Part shown: positions 17,519-25,598 of the stretch, one piece after another
Numbering within the stretch: position 1 is the stretch's first letter
Layout of the letters: each line of letters opens with the position of its first letter
DNA from: Actinopolymorpha pittospori
GTDB taxonomy: Bacteria; Actinomycetota; Actinomycetes; Propionibacteriales; Actinopolymorphaceae
Assembly: GCF_014873875.1 (NCBI RefSeq)
Contig: NZ_JADBEM010000001.1
Span: 3,162,001-3,226,000 of the forward strand
DNA: 64,000 nucleotides
Direction: 5' to 3'
Position numbers and translations under genes: made by a program
The notes under the pieces: model-generated
Databases searched by the model: none
Seen by the model: only the letters and a program-made list of their open reading frames with translations
Told to the model about the DNA's origin: nothing

Positions 17519-19663
17519 TCACTCCCTGCCCGTGTTGATGGTGAAGTTCGTCACGTAAGATTCGTACAACCTCACCGGTTTCACGTGAACCGGGAGCTCG
17601 GAGCACACCATCTGATAGCTGCGTTCATCATCGGTAACGATGAAGGCCATCCTGACGTCCTCGGACTTCTCGAGTGCGTTCAAGAAGTCATGTGAGTAAT
17701 CCATGTCGAATAGCACGCCGTAGGTGTCCGCGACATCGAAATCGTCCGTAGCCTTCTCGATGCGTCGCCCCTGCGACCCCGACTTCAACCAAAGCAACGG
17801 AGCGATGGCCTCGAACGCACGGTTGTGAGCCACCGTTCTGGGCGCCTCGTAGGTCATCGTGAAGAACTCAACGTTCTCCTCGAACCCATCCGACATCGGA
17901 AACTCGTCGTCGGTGAACTTGTAGTTGCCCTCCACCGTCGCGCCCTCTGGTGTCAGGCCGGTGATGGCTGCCTTGAGCCGCGGTTCTGTGATGGAGGCGC
18001 AGATGCCCAGGGCTTCCCACTCGGGATCGCCAGGCCGCAGTCCACGTTGCCGTAGCCCAGCCTGCTCTTCGACCGATACTTCGTTGTTGGTGACGCTGAT
18101 TGATCTGCGGCGACCGTTGTCCTGGTGGTTTAGTCGCATCACAGCGTGTGCGGTCGTACCAGAGCCCGAGAAGAAGTCGAGCACGACCGCATCCGGCTTT
18201 TCGAGGACAGCGAAGCGCACGGCATCCTCCACCGCGTACAGCGACTTCGGAAATGGGAACTTGCGCCCTGGCATGAGCGTCGAGATAACGCCCGAACCAT
18301 AATATCCGGCGTTGTGTGACGCGCGGTTCCATACGGTCATTCCTGCCCGCGCCGGAGCCCGGTTCGTCTCAAGCTGCAAAACATTATTACTATCACGCCC
18401 AATAATCCGGATCTCACCACGCGCAATCCGCTCCATTTGACCGCGGTTGAGGTAGAGGATGCTCCATCGGTCATTCTTGGCGTCGTAAGCCCCCGCCTTT
18501 GCAGTGCCCTTCGACACATGGGTGCGTAGAGTTTCAGGCGAAACTTGCCACCGCTTTTCAGCACCATCTCGCGCGAGTGGCCAAATGGCTACAAGTCCCT
18601 TAGGTACTGGTACGGTGGACCGGTCGACTTCCAGTGGTATCGCATTTCCGACGGAGACAATCGCTCTTCGCTTAGGGTCAACAAAGACCGGGTAGAACAG
18701 TTTCGGCCGGTCCTGCCGCCGCGCGTTGTTGCTTCCCTTTATCAGGCGCTCCCAGCGAACCGGATCTGGCCGTGACTCATCTCGCTGCTCGGACGACAGA
18801 AGGTCATCGGTAGTCAAGGCTGGACCAGCATCTCCAAGGAACACAAAGAAGGCGTACTCCTCGACGCGCGTGAACTCTCGATTCCTAGCTACGCCGCGAT
18901 GGTTGATGGTGATGGTGACCATCTGGACCCTCGACTCCGGAAAGACCTGCTGCAAGAGCAAGCCCAGACGGTGAACCTCCCGCTCGTCGATGGTGACGAT
19001 GAGCACCGAGTCAGCGGGATTGAGTAGTCGCTTCGCAAGTTTAAGGCGGCGTTCCATAAACGCAAGCCATTTGGAATGTCTGTAAGCATCTTCGGCGTCG
19101 ACGTAGTTGTTATTGTACTTCCAGTCTCGCGCTCCGCTGTTATAGGGAGGATCGATATAGATAGCGTCGACCTTGCCCTCGTGGGTATAGAGCAGGGCCT
19201 GTAGGGCGTGAAAGTTCTCAGCGTTGATGACGGTGTGGAAAGGCTTGTCGCCCCCTTGTTCGACTTTTCCGGTGGACTTGAGGCCGGGGTAGATGGGGTC
19301 GCGGAACTCAGCCACGACGACAAGCTCATCGAGACGGCGAGTGGTGGTTTCCGCTTCCGACTCAGGGCCGTCCTTCCGGATGAGGGTGGCGACCCGTCCA
19401 GCAGGGGTCCGAGCGATTGAGGCGACGCGCCAGAGCCGTCGGTCAACGCTTCCAGGAGATGTTCCCCTTTCGGGCACGAAGCGGACCTTGTCCCCTTTGC
19501 GTACTGGGCGTCCTGGGAGCTCGACGGTCTCGGGTGTGTGGCGTTCAAAATTGAGACCGAATGACCGGCGTTCTCCGAGCGCCTTAACCTCGCGGGCGAG
19601 GTCTGCTGCCAACTGCGGATCCTTCTGCTCGATCTGCTTGAGCAGGTTGCTCAGTGCTGACAC
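17519..19663 (-). CDS. mod: Type III DNA methyltransferase, Mod subunit (N6-adenine, beta class)
   Basis: A 714-residue methyltransferase. The order of motifs is beta class: catalytic IYIDPPYNSG at 168-177 first, and the SAM-binding DFFSGSGTT at 496-504 later. The variable region between them (about 200-480) should hold the target recognition domain; its recognition sequence cannot be predicted. It methylates adenine at the host site and gives specificity to the Mod-Res complex. Base composition around 18330-18430 is visibly AT-richer than in neighbouring genes, a sign that the cargo has a different source. It is first gene of the operon, with about 160 bases upstream for a promoter. Confidence 0.93.
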   Translation of the reverse strand: MSALSNLLKQIEQKDPQLAADLAREVKALGERRSFGLNFERHTPETVELPGRPVRKGDKVRFVPERGTSPGSVDRRLWRVASIARTPAGRVATLIRKDGPESEAETTTRRLDELVVVAEFRDPIYPGLKSTGKVEQGGDKPFHTVINAENFHALQALLYTHEGKVDAIYIDPPYNSGARDWKYNNNYVDAEDAYRHSKWLAFMERRLKLAKRLLNPADSVLIVTIDEREVHRLGLLLQQVFPESRVQMVTITINHRGVARNREFTRVEEYAFFVFLGDAGPALTTDDLLSSEQRDESRPDPVRWERLIKGSNNARRQDRPKLFYPVFVDPKRRAIVSVGNAIPLEVDRSTVPVPKGLVAIWPLARDGAEKRWQVSPETLRTHVSKGTAKAGAYDAKNDRWSILYLNRGQMERIARGEIRIIGRDSNNVLQLETNRAPARAGMTVWNRASHNAGYYGSGVISTLMPGRKFPFPKSLYAVEDAVRFAVLEKPDAVVLDFFSGSGTTAHAVMRLNHQDNGRRRSISVTNNEVSVEEQAGLRQRGLRPGDPEWEALGICASITEPRLKAAITGLTPEGATVEGNYKFTDDEFPMSDGFEENVEFFTMTYEAPRTVAHNRAFEAIAPLLWLKSGSQGRRIEKATDDFDVADTYGVLFDMDYSHDFLNALEKSEDVRMAFIVTDDERSYQMVCSELPVHVKPVRLYESYVTNFTINTGRE

Positions 19664-19826
19664 GTTCCCCGTCTTCCTTCATCCAACTCGTGGCCTGTAC
19701 GCGCTATGAATCTGAGGTTATCGGCGGCGTCTCGGTGGACGCGCATATGCGGGGCTGCTCGACCGCTTCGACTCGGCAGAAGGTTGGAGCGGTTCAGTCA
19801 AGGCAGTGCAGGGCTCCGATAGGTCA

Positions 19827-20237
19827 TCACTGAAGCTCTGCCTCTAGGTATTCCTGGACGGCAGGGAAGAAGCCGTAGGGAACGTACGTGGCAAGCTCGT
19901 CCCTCTTGCACCACGCGAGATCGGCCAGCTCGTCGGTGTCTACGACGTGGGCTTCGCCGGAGACGATCTCGCACGCGACGTAGATCATCTTGCGTCCCGT
20001 GTTCGGGTGGATGCGTTCGCCGAGGTTCTTCGCGGGTGTGACCGTGAGACCCACTTCCTCGCCAGTCTCTCGGGCGGCCGCTGCTTCGGCGGTCTCGTCT
20101 GGTTCGACCTCGCCGGATGGCAGGGCCCAGAGCAGGCTTCCTTCTCTTTGGCGACGCTGGACCAGCAAGACACGTCCGTCTTGCACGATTACCGCGGCGG
20201 CGACGGCAGGCCGTCCCTCAGGAAGCTGCTGTGTCAT
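19827..20237 (-). CDS. Nudix hydrolase, AICE-borne (Pif-like)
   Basis: A 136-residue Nudix protein with an intact box, G-EVEPD-E-TAEAAAA-RETGEEVG at about 42-64, preceded by VAAAVIVQDGRVLLVQRR. It hydrolyses a nucleoside diphosphate linked to another moiety. In pSAM2 a Nudix protein, Pif, lies beside korSA and gives transfer immunity between donors. The position here next to a second Nudix gene and a GntR gene suggests the same role. Its start lies 20 bases inside the end of the upstream Nudix gene, so the two are co-transcribed. Confidence 0.8.
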   Translation of the reverse strand: MTQQLPEGRPAVAAAVIVQDGRVLLVQRRQREGSLLWALPSGEVEPDETAEAAAARETGEEVGLTVTPAKNLGERIHPNTGRKMIYVACEIVSGEAHVVDTDELADLAWCKRDELATYVPYGFFPAVQEYLEAELQ

Positions 20238-20901
20238 GTCGTCCCTCCAAGGTTCGAATCACAGGCGGATAGATCGAGTCTCGCGGAATGAACCGTGTCA
20301 GGTCCCCACGCTGCACCCAGGTGACGTCCACGTTCTCTACGACGTCCCTGTTCTCAGCTGTTCCTGCGAGGTAGTCACAGAGGAAGTATTCGCAGTAGAC
20401 ATGGGTCAGAGGGTGGAGTCGAGTGCCGAGGTTCTGGCTGATGGCGCAGTGGATTCCGGTCTCACTCAGCGTCTCCCGCACGGCGGTTGTTCCGCTTGAC
20501 GTGCCGGGCTTGACCACGCCGGCGGGGAACTGCCAGGAGATCCCTCCGGCGTCATCTCCGCGTCGGCAGACGATCAGGACGTCATCGTCCCTGATGACGA
20601 TCGCTATGGCGACTCGGAGCACCTGTGGGCTGCCCGCCGAGCCAGTCGAGGACGCGGCAGGCTGGTTGATGTCGCTGAGTAGACGTCCAAACCGCGACCG
20701 TGCGTCCGCTGGGGCTTGTTCGAGAGTGGCGTCCAAGATCTGCTGCATTTCAGTCTTGGGTATGAGGTCAGGCCTGCTGTGCCAGGTGCCAACGGTGCGT
20801 ACGGCGATGCCAAGCTTGCGGGCGAAAGCTTCGTTGGTCATGCGTAAGGCGGCCTGCAAGGCGCAGGCGTGCTGGGCGGTCCAGACTTCGATGACTTCCA
20901 T
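20218..20901 (-). CDS. HTH-Nudix fusion protein, AICE regulator/immunity (Pif-like)
   Basis: A 227-residue protein with an N-terminal helix-turn-helix-like part (about 10-45, NEAFARKLGIAVRTVGTWH) and a C-terminal Nudix fold. The box is imperfect: the first acidic residue of G-x5-E is Thr (GVVKPGT), while RETLSETG keeps part of the metal ligands. Such fusions are typical of AICE regulation modules and of Pif-type immunity factors. ATG 20901 has GGGGGA eight bases upstream; the in-frame ATG at 20931 has none. It may bind DNA or act with the following Nudix protein. Confidence 0.75.
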   Translation of the reverse strand: MEVIEVWTAQHACALQAALRMTNEAFARKLGIAVRTVGTWHSRPDLIPKTEMQQILDATLEQAPADARSRFGRLLSDINQPAASSTGSAGSPQVLRVAIAIVIRDDDVLIVCRRGDDAGGISWQFPAGVVKPGTSSGTTAVRETLSETGIHCAISQNLGTRLHPLTHVYCEYFLCDYLAGTAENRDVVENVDVTWVQRGDLTRFIPRDSIYPPVIRTLEGRHDTAAS

Positions 20902-20992
20902 CGTTGCGGTCCCCCATGCTTGAAAAGTCATTACGGGTGCCGGTGTGTGTCATCTCGCTGCATCGTGGATGGGCTGTGAGTGCATCAGCGGT

Positions 20993-21358
20993 TCATGGCC
21001 GCTTCTGCCGTCCGGGGGTTGACTCAACCTCATGGGACTCCAGACGGTGGACGCGGGCCTCGAGCTCGTCAACACGGGAGGACAACTCCTCGAGCTTCGC
21101 CTGTGTCGGCTCCACTTGTGGTGCGGGTACAGCTCGGACGAAGACGCCAACGCCTTGCCGAGAGGTGATCACTCCTTCATAGCGGAGCACGGCAAGTGCC
21201 TGCTTCACCGTCATGTGCGAGATGCCGTACAGCTCAGAGATCTCGCGTGTGGGCGGAAGGCGGTCACCAACCTCGTAGTCGCCACGCCTGATGGCGTCAC
21301 GCAGGTCGTCCGCCACCTGCACATAGCGCGGACGAGGATCTTCGAGGTCGGATCGCAC
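20993..21358 (-). CDS. GntR-family repressor, KorSA-like
   Basis: A 121-residue GntR protein. The winged helix at about 10-75 includes YVQVADDLRDAIRRG, LPPTREISELYGISHMTVKQAL and RYEGVITSRQGVGVFV. A C-terminal coiled-coil tail (LEELSSRVDELEARVHRLE) replaces a ligand domain and probably gives dimers. In pSAM2, KorSA is a GntR repressor that keeps the element quiescent by blocking activator and transfer genes. GTG 21358 is the start. The divergent AT-rich stretch at 21433-21463 is the likely operator. Confidence 0.85.
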   Translation of the reverse strand: MRSDLEDPRPRYVQVADDLRDAIRRGDYEVGDRLPPTREISELYGISHMTVKQALAVLRYEGVITSRQGVGVFVRAVPAPQVEPTQAKLEELSSRVDELEARVHRLESHEVESTPGRQKRP

Positions 21359-21432
21359 CGCCCAAGGATAGACGACTCGGCTAGCTGGCCCCCGCCGAAG
21401 TGTTTGCGTTCGCCCAGGTCTGGGTGCATCAT

Positions 21433-21463
21433 GTAGCTAGCTAAGCTTTCTAAGAAGGCTAAG
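21433..21463. promoter_or_regulatory. AT-rich operator/promoter candidate with three CTAAG repeats
   Basis: In the divergent region between the GntR gene and the SCO3933-type gene. CTAAG occurs at 21441, 21450 and 21459, exactly nine bases apart, and is preceded by TAGCTAGC. It is the most AT-rich spot in the area. It is a plausible binding site for the GntR repressor and promoter of the plus-strand operon. Confidence 0.5.
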
Positions 21464-21579
21464 TGCGCCGCCAGGTTGGCTGGCTGGCCCGTTCGAGTCG
21501 GGCGCGTGCACGGAGCCACACAGGGCGTGTGGTGAGGCGTGGTGCCTCGTTCCATCGATCCCATAAGGGGAGTGCACTC

Positions 21580-21903
21580 ATGAATCTGCATCTGGATGGG
21601 TCGCGTTGGACGTTCACGGTGACGAAGGCTCCGGAGCCGAAGACTGACAACGAGGGACGTCAGAAGACGGACCGTAGGACCGGGGAGAGGTTGACTGTCA
21701 CCCAGATGATGGCACTCAACGCTGAGGACGGGGCTGATGTCATCACGGTCACTGTGGCAGGAGACGTGCCGAAGGTGAGCGTGGGGCAGATCGTGACCCC
21801 GGTTGAGCTGGAAGCCATCCCCTGGGCGACGAACGGCCGTAACGGTGTGGCCTACCGGGCCAAGTCTCTCGACACCCCGAAGCAGGGCGTCAAGGCCGCC
21901 TAA
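21580..21903 (+). CDS. SCO3933-family regulatory protein of the AICE
   Basis: A 107-residue protein beginning MNLHLDGSRWTFTVTKAPEP, then a DxRTGE turn, ITVTVAG and NGRNGVAYRA near the end. This is the pattern of the SCO3933-type small proteins that precede replication and transfer genes in Streptomyces integrative elements. The name is a family label; a precise biochemical role is not established. AGGGGAG before ATG 21580 fixes the start. The gene is followed by a set of hairpins and a strong terminator before the transfer operon. Confidence 0.75.
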   Translation: MNLHLDGSRWTFTVTKAPEPKTDNEGRQKTDRRTGERLTVTQMMALNAEDGADVITVTVAGDVPKVSVGQIVTPVELEAIPWATNGRNGVAYRAKSLDTPKQGVKAA

Positions 21904-21965
21904 AGCCCCAGGTCAGGCGGTGGACGGCGACACACAACCTGAGTCGAGTGCGACTTTCATGAACG

Positions 21966-22046
21966 CCCTGCCGTGCCGGGCAGGGATGCGCCGCTGACGG
22001 CGCGACACAGCTATACGACACAGAAACGGCCCCACGAATGGGGCCG
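21966..22046 (+). other. Three consecutive RNA/ssDNA hairpins
   Basis: Stems: CCCTGCC 21966-21972 with GGCAGGG 21979-21985; GCGCCG 21988-21993 with CGGCGC 21998-22003; CGGCCCC 22027-22033 with GGGGCCG 22040-22046. They stand between the SCO3933-type gene and a strong terminator. They may be part of an attenuator, or of a single-strand origin used in rolling-circle replication. Confidence 0.5.
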
Positions 22047-22059
22047 CTCCCAGAAGACA

Positions 22060-22109
22060 GGCAGAGAGCCGGGACTGGTTGAGCGCCTTCCCGGCTCTCT
22101 GCCTTTTTT
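22060..22109 (+). terminator. Strong Rho-independent terminator upstream of the transfer operon
   Basis: A 15-bp perfect stem (22060-22074 with 22089-22103), a 14-base loop and six Ts (22104-22109). It separates the SCO3933-type gene from the transfer/replication operon. Expression of that operon would therefore need readthrough, antitermination or a promoter in the next 25 bases. Confidence 0.9.
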
Positions 22110-22135
22110 CAACCCCTCACCAGAAGGGCTTTGCC

Positions 22136-22564
22136 ATGTCCGATGCTACCCACAACCCGAACCCCGACGACCCGTATCGGGGAGAACCGGCAGGGGATGA
22201 GTCGGCCGCCCACGCCGAACACGGCCGCAGCTGGGCCCGCAACGAGGTAGCGCTGCGTGCGTTCCGCCTGATGGCGGTGTATGAGCACCTGCGCCAGGCG
22301 GTGGACTGGATGTCCGCCGAACTGAAGGCACAAGAACGACTGTTCGAGGCCTTCCCCGACGCCCAGGGCGCGCAGGCGGTGATGGCTGACGCGGCGGCGA
22401 TGACCGCGGCGATCCTGGCCGAACGTGACCACGCCGCCGAGGTCGTGTGCTCGATCTTCGGAGAGACGGCGTTCAAGACCGGAGAGGTCCACCTGGCCTT
22501 CCACAAGGTCTCCGCCGTCCTGGACGACATCGCCCGGGAGGCCGGTGAGAACCGTGCCCCGTAG
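22136..22564 (+). CDS. Conserved AICE hypothetical protein
   Basis: A 142-residue soluble, mainly helical protein without a recognised domain. The N terminus is Asp/Pro-rich, followed by an amphipathic segment with ALRAFRLMAVYEHLRQAV and an Ala-rich stretch (AQAVMADAAAMTAAIL). AGAAGGG before ATG 22136 supports the start. It is first gene of the rightward operon whose members overlap end to end up to rep. Similar small genes precede the translocase gene in related elements, so a role in transfer or replication is inferred. Confidence 0.65.
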   Translation: MSDATHNPNPDDPYRGEPAGDESAAHAEHGRSWARNEVALRAFRLMAVYEHLRQAVDWMSAELKAQERLFEAFPDAQGAQAVMADAAAMTAAILAERDHAAEVVCSIFGETAFKTGEVHLAFHKVSAVLDDIAREAGENRAP

Positions 22565-23432
22565 CAACAGCAACCGTGTCCGCGCGGTGGAGAACGTGAA
22601 ACCGCGCATCCATCAACGCTGGCTCGCCCAGCTGCTGCTCGCCTGCTGGCGGTGGCTCCCCGAAACCTTCGCTGCATGTGTGGTGGTGCTCGCCTACGTC
22701 CAGCTGGAGCAGATGGACCTGCCGCCGTGGGCGGCCGGATCCGTGCTGGTCGCACCCGTCACTCTGCTCCTGGTCATTCCGCCGACTGGGCGGGTCCTGG
22801 TGGCGTGGTTCTGGGTCGATGTGACCCGACACCGGCTACGCACCTTCATGTCGGAGAACGGGCTCCGTAACCGCTCCGGCCGCCTCCCATGGCTGGCCGT
22901 CATCTATCCCACCGCTGTCGGTGAACGCGCCTGGATGGTCCTCGTGGGAGGGATCTCCTGCACCGACGTCGAAGAACGACTCAAGTCCCTCGGCTCCACC
23001 TGCTACGCCCGCGACGGCCAGGTCGTCGCCCACCGCAAGTGGAGCCACCTCATCCGCATCGACATCACCCGCCGTGACCCCCTCGACTCCACCAAACCCG
23101 TCCGGTCACGGCTCCTCCCCAAAAACACCCCATCCGAACTCCTCCCACCCAGCCCCAACCCGGCCGACAGCGCCGGCGCATCGCACTGGGCTATCGGGAT
23201 CGGACTGCCCCTCAACCACGACACCAACAACGAAGACAGCAAAGCGCCGAACGGCCAACCCAACGGTCACGGCCAGGTGGACGGCATGAAGGCCATCGAG
23301 CCGCCGACACCCCCAACCAAGAACCAGAAGGAGTCCGCAAACAAGAGGAAGCCGAGTAAGGAGGCACCCACCACCGCGGCCAGTCCTGCGGTGTTGTCGG
23401 CCTCCGGTGAGGACGTCTCCGATTATGTCTAG
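22554..23432 (+). CDS. Two-helix membrane protein upstream of the FtsK-type translocase
   Basis: About 292 residues. Two transmembrane helices (roughly 25-70, WRWLPETFAACVVVLAYV and GSVLVAPVTLLLVI) are followed by a cytosolic domain and a long Pro/Asn/Lys-rich disordered tail. Its start overlaps the previous gene and its end overlaps the translocase gene. GTG 22554 and GTG 22545 are both possible; the first has better spacing to CGGGAGG. The position suggests a conjugation-associated membrane partner of the translocase, comparable with Spd-type proteins. No family is recognised with certainty. Confidence 0.65.
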   Translation: MPRSNSNRVRAVENVKPRIHQRWLAQLLLACWRWLPETFAACVVVLAYVQLEQMDLPPWAAGSVLVAPVTLLLVIPPTGRVLVAWFWVDVTRHRLRTFMSENGLRNRSGRLPWLAVIYPTAVGERAWMVLVGGISCTDVEERLKSLGSTCYARDGQVVAHRKWSHLIRIDITRRDPLDSTKPVRSRLLPKNTPSELLPPSPNPADSAGASHWAIGIGLPLNHDTNNEDSKAPNGQPNGHGQVDGMKAIEPPTPPTKNQKESANKRKPSKEAPTTAASPAVLSASGEDVSDYV

Positions 23433-24297
23433 CCGCCAACTCGGCGGACTGGTGCTCCCCGGCCTCACGGCCGGGGACACCCCCGCCACCACCACCCCCG
23501 CTACTTCCGTCTCGGGGCTGTCGGCCTACGACAAGGTGCACTTCGGTATCGATGAGTACGGCCGGCCCCTGCAGGTCGAGTTGGCCTCCCGCAGCCTGCT
23601 CGCCGGCGGGCTGTCCCGCTCGGGGAAGTCCGGGTTCATCTCCAACGGCGTCGGCCACATGTCCCAGTGCACTGATGCCCGCATCATCCTCATCGACGGG
23701 AAGATCGTCGAGCTGATCCTGTGGAAAGAGACCGCCGACTTCTTCGTCGGCCCCGACCCCGTACTGGTCAACCACGTGCTGTTCACCCTCCAGGAGGAGA
23801 TGAACCGCCGCTACGAATGGCTCACCCACCGCCGACGCCGCAAGGTCGTCAAAGGCGACGGCATGGACCTGATCACCGTCTGGATCGACGAACTGTCGGT
23901 GTTCACCACCGTCTACGGCACCCGCGACACCCAAGAACGCTTCCTCTCCCTGCTCATGGACCTCGTACAGCGAGGCCCGGCGGCCGGGATCGTCGTCGTC
24001 GCGGCCACACAGCGGCCCTCGGCTGAGATCGTGCCGACCCGGGTGCGGGACGTGTTCTCCTACCGGGTCGCGTTCCGCTGCTCCACCCAGGCGTCCTCCG
24101 ACATCATCCTGGGCACCGGCTGGGCCGACCTGGGCTATGACGCCTCCAAGATCCCCACCAACCGGCCCGGTGTCGGCTACTGCCTCGCCGAAGAAGGCCG
24201 ACCCTTCCGCTTCCGGTCGGTCTACCTGGAAGACGAGGAGATCGACACCCTCGTCGCCCGCTCCCTCTCAATCCGCGGGATGGCGGGTGCCGCATGA
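23425..24297 (+). CDS. FtsK/SpoIIIE-type DNA translocase, TraSA-like
   Basis: A 290-residue RecA-like ATPase. Walker A is GGLSRSGKS near residue 70, Walker B-like strands are ARIILIDGK and DLITVWIDELS, and RGPAAGIVVVAATQRPS is the FtsK signature region. It ends with Arg-rich sensor motifs. Length is close to pSAM2 TraSA (about 306 residues). In actinomycete elements one such protein pumps double-stranded DNA between mycelial compartments and is the only essential transfer protein. ATG 23425 overlaps the upstream gene; GTG 23407 is an alternative. Confidence 0.88.
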   Translation: MSSRQLGGLVLPGLTAGDTPATTTPATSVSGLSAYDKVHFGIDEYGRPLQVELASRSLLAGGLSRSGKSGFISNGVGHMSQCTDARIILIDGKIVELILWKETADFFVGPDPVLVNHVLFTLQEEMNRRYEWLTHRRRRKVVKGDGMDLITVWIDELSVFTTVYGTRDTQERFLSLLMDLVQRGPAAGIVVVAATQRPSAEIVPTRVRDVFSYRVAFRCSTQASSDIILGTGWADLGYDASKIPTNRPGVGYCLAEEGRPFRFRSVYLEDEEIDTLVARSLSIRGMAGAA

Positions 24298-24758
24298 GCA
24301 CCTACACCGGCCCCCGCAACCAGCCATCCCGTCGACGAACTCGTCCACGCCCTGGTCCACGCCGTCGTTTCCGCCGTCAGCTGGCCGAGTTCGACGACCC
24401 GACCGGTGCCCGGCACGGCGGGCTCCCCACCTACCCCTGGCACATGGCCCCGGAAGGGCTGGCCACCAAACGACAGCTCCTGGCCCTCGAGCTGCGACCG
24501 GGCGGGCAACCCATCGCCGCCCAGGTCATGTGGATACGCCACGGCCAACCAGCCGTCGCCTACCTCTACGACATCGCCAAAGCGAAGCCGAAGCGGATCC
24601 CCACCCTGGCGCAGCTGCACGCCATCGAGAAAGCACTCGCCGCACGCCGCACCTGCCCCCTGTGCGGGATCGACGCCGGCTACACCATCCCCACCTCGCT
24701 CGGCTGCTGCCTCAACTGCGCCACGCCCAACACGACTCAGGAAGGACAAGCAGCATGA
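24294..24758 (+). CDS. RRQRL-motif zinc-binding protein
   Basis: A 154-residue protein overlapping the translocase stop by ATGA. A basic, Pro/Arg-rich N terminus contains RRFRRQLAEF; the middle has LATKRQLLALELRPGGQ. The C terminus carries a four-cysteine zinc ribbon, CPLCG followed by CCLNC, at about 130-148. This matches the RRQ[R]L-motif zinc-binding proteins found only in actinomycete mobile elements. Function unknown; a nucleic-acid-binding accessory role in transfer or replication is inferred. Confidence 0.75.
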   Translation: MSTYTGPRNQPSRRRTRPRPGPRRRFRRQLAEFDDPTGARHGGLPTYPWHMAPEGLATKRQLLALELRPGGQPIAAQVMWIRHGQPAVAYLYDIAKAKPKRIPTLAQLHAIEKALAARRTCPLCGIDAGYTIPTSLGCCLNCATPNTTQEGQAA

Positions 24759-25093
24759 TTACCCCCACCGCGGAACCCACGACGGCTCCGCACGCGGCCA
24801 CGCTGGAGGCCCTCAACCGGATCACGTTGCTCATGCGTGAGCACCGCGACGAGATCCCTCCCCAGGCGCTCTACATCGTCCTCACCGGCTATGACCGTCG
24901 CGTCGACGTCCAGGTCACCAAGATGGCCGGTACACGCGAACAGCGCTGGGCCCTGGTCGACCGGATCGCGCAGATCTGCGGCAACCCGACACCGGAGAAG
25001 CACACCTTCCAAGGCTCCCTCTTCTACGCGAGCGACTCGCCGGGCTGGCACATCTACACCGTCGACGACATCGCCGAGGACGGCGCGGCATGA
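24755..25093 (+). CDS. AICE hypothetical protein
   Basis: A 112-residue soluble alpha/beta protein with no recognised domain. Motifs visible are LEALNRITLLMREHRDEIPP, YIVLTGYDRRVDVQV and a closing WHIYTVDDIAED. AGGAAGGA upstream of ATG 24755 supports the start. It overlaps the genes on both sides by four bases, so it belongs to the translationally coupled transfer-replication operon. Confidence 0.6.
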   Translation: MITPTAEPTTAPHAATLEALNRITLLMREHRDEIPPQALYIVLTGYDRRVDVQVTKMAGTREQRWALVDRIAQICGNPTPEKHTFQGSLFYASDSPGWHIYTVDDIAEDGAA

Positions 25094-25380
25094 GCGACAC
25101 CACACCAGTCGCCGTCCCTGACGCCTCGTATGCGGAGCGGTTCAAGGCCCGGCTCATCGAGCACGGCTACCAACACAACGTCGCCGCCCGTAACGCCTAC
25201 ACCGTGGGCGTCCTCGCCTTCCTCCTCGAGGAAGCCATCCAGGCCGCCTGCCTGGACGACATGCGCGCACAAGTTGCCCGCGGCCTGGCGATCGTCGACG
25301 CCTTCGACCAGCTCTGCGACACCGACACCCACACCACCCTCCACAACCCCGACCAGTTGAAGGGAGGCGACCTGTCGTGA
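25090..25380 (+). CDS. AICE hypothetical protein
   Basis: A 96-residue helical protein without a recognised family. Sequence features are YAERFKARLIEHGY and a hydrophobic helix GVLAFLLEEAIQAACL that is too amphipathic to be a clear membrane span. Start (ATGA) and stop (GTGA) overlap the neighbours, so it is coupled in the operon. Confidence 0.55.
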   Translation: MSDTTPVAVPDASYAERFKARLIEHGYQHNVAARNAYTVGVLAFLLEEAIQAACLDDMRAQVARGLAIVDAFDQLCDTDTHTTLHNPDQLKGGDLS

Positions 25381-25598
25381 GCGTCCGCTCCTACACCGTG
25401 TGGGGCGCCACCTGCGACTCCTGCGACGCCGACTTCGAAACCACCCACAACGACCTCCCCTGCGACCGGGAAGACCTCACCGACTTCGGCTGGGCCATCG
25501 ACGGCGACAACGCCCTCTGCCCCTCCTGCGCGGCACGGGAAGGCACCCGCCCCGAAGACCGCAAAGTCACCTCCATCACCAGCAGGCGGCCTGCGTGA
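25377..25598 (+). CDS. Small zinc-ribbon protein
   Basis: A 73-residue protein with two cysteine pairs, CDSCDADF near 13-20 and CPSC near 48-51, forming a likely zinc ribbon. GTG 25377 overlaps the preceding stop and its own stop overlaps the start of rep. No specific family recognised. A role in nucleic-acid binding next to rep is inferred from the fold and place. Confidence 0.6.
   Translation: MSVRSYTVWGATCDSCDADFETTHNDLPCDREDLTDFGWAIDGDNALCPSCAAREGTRPEDRKVTSITSRRPA

Noticed and set aside
20218..20931. Start of the HTH-Nudix protein at 20931
   Set aside because: No ribosome site there, whereas ATG 20901 has GGGGGA at good spacing.
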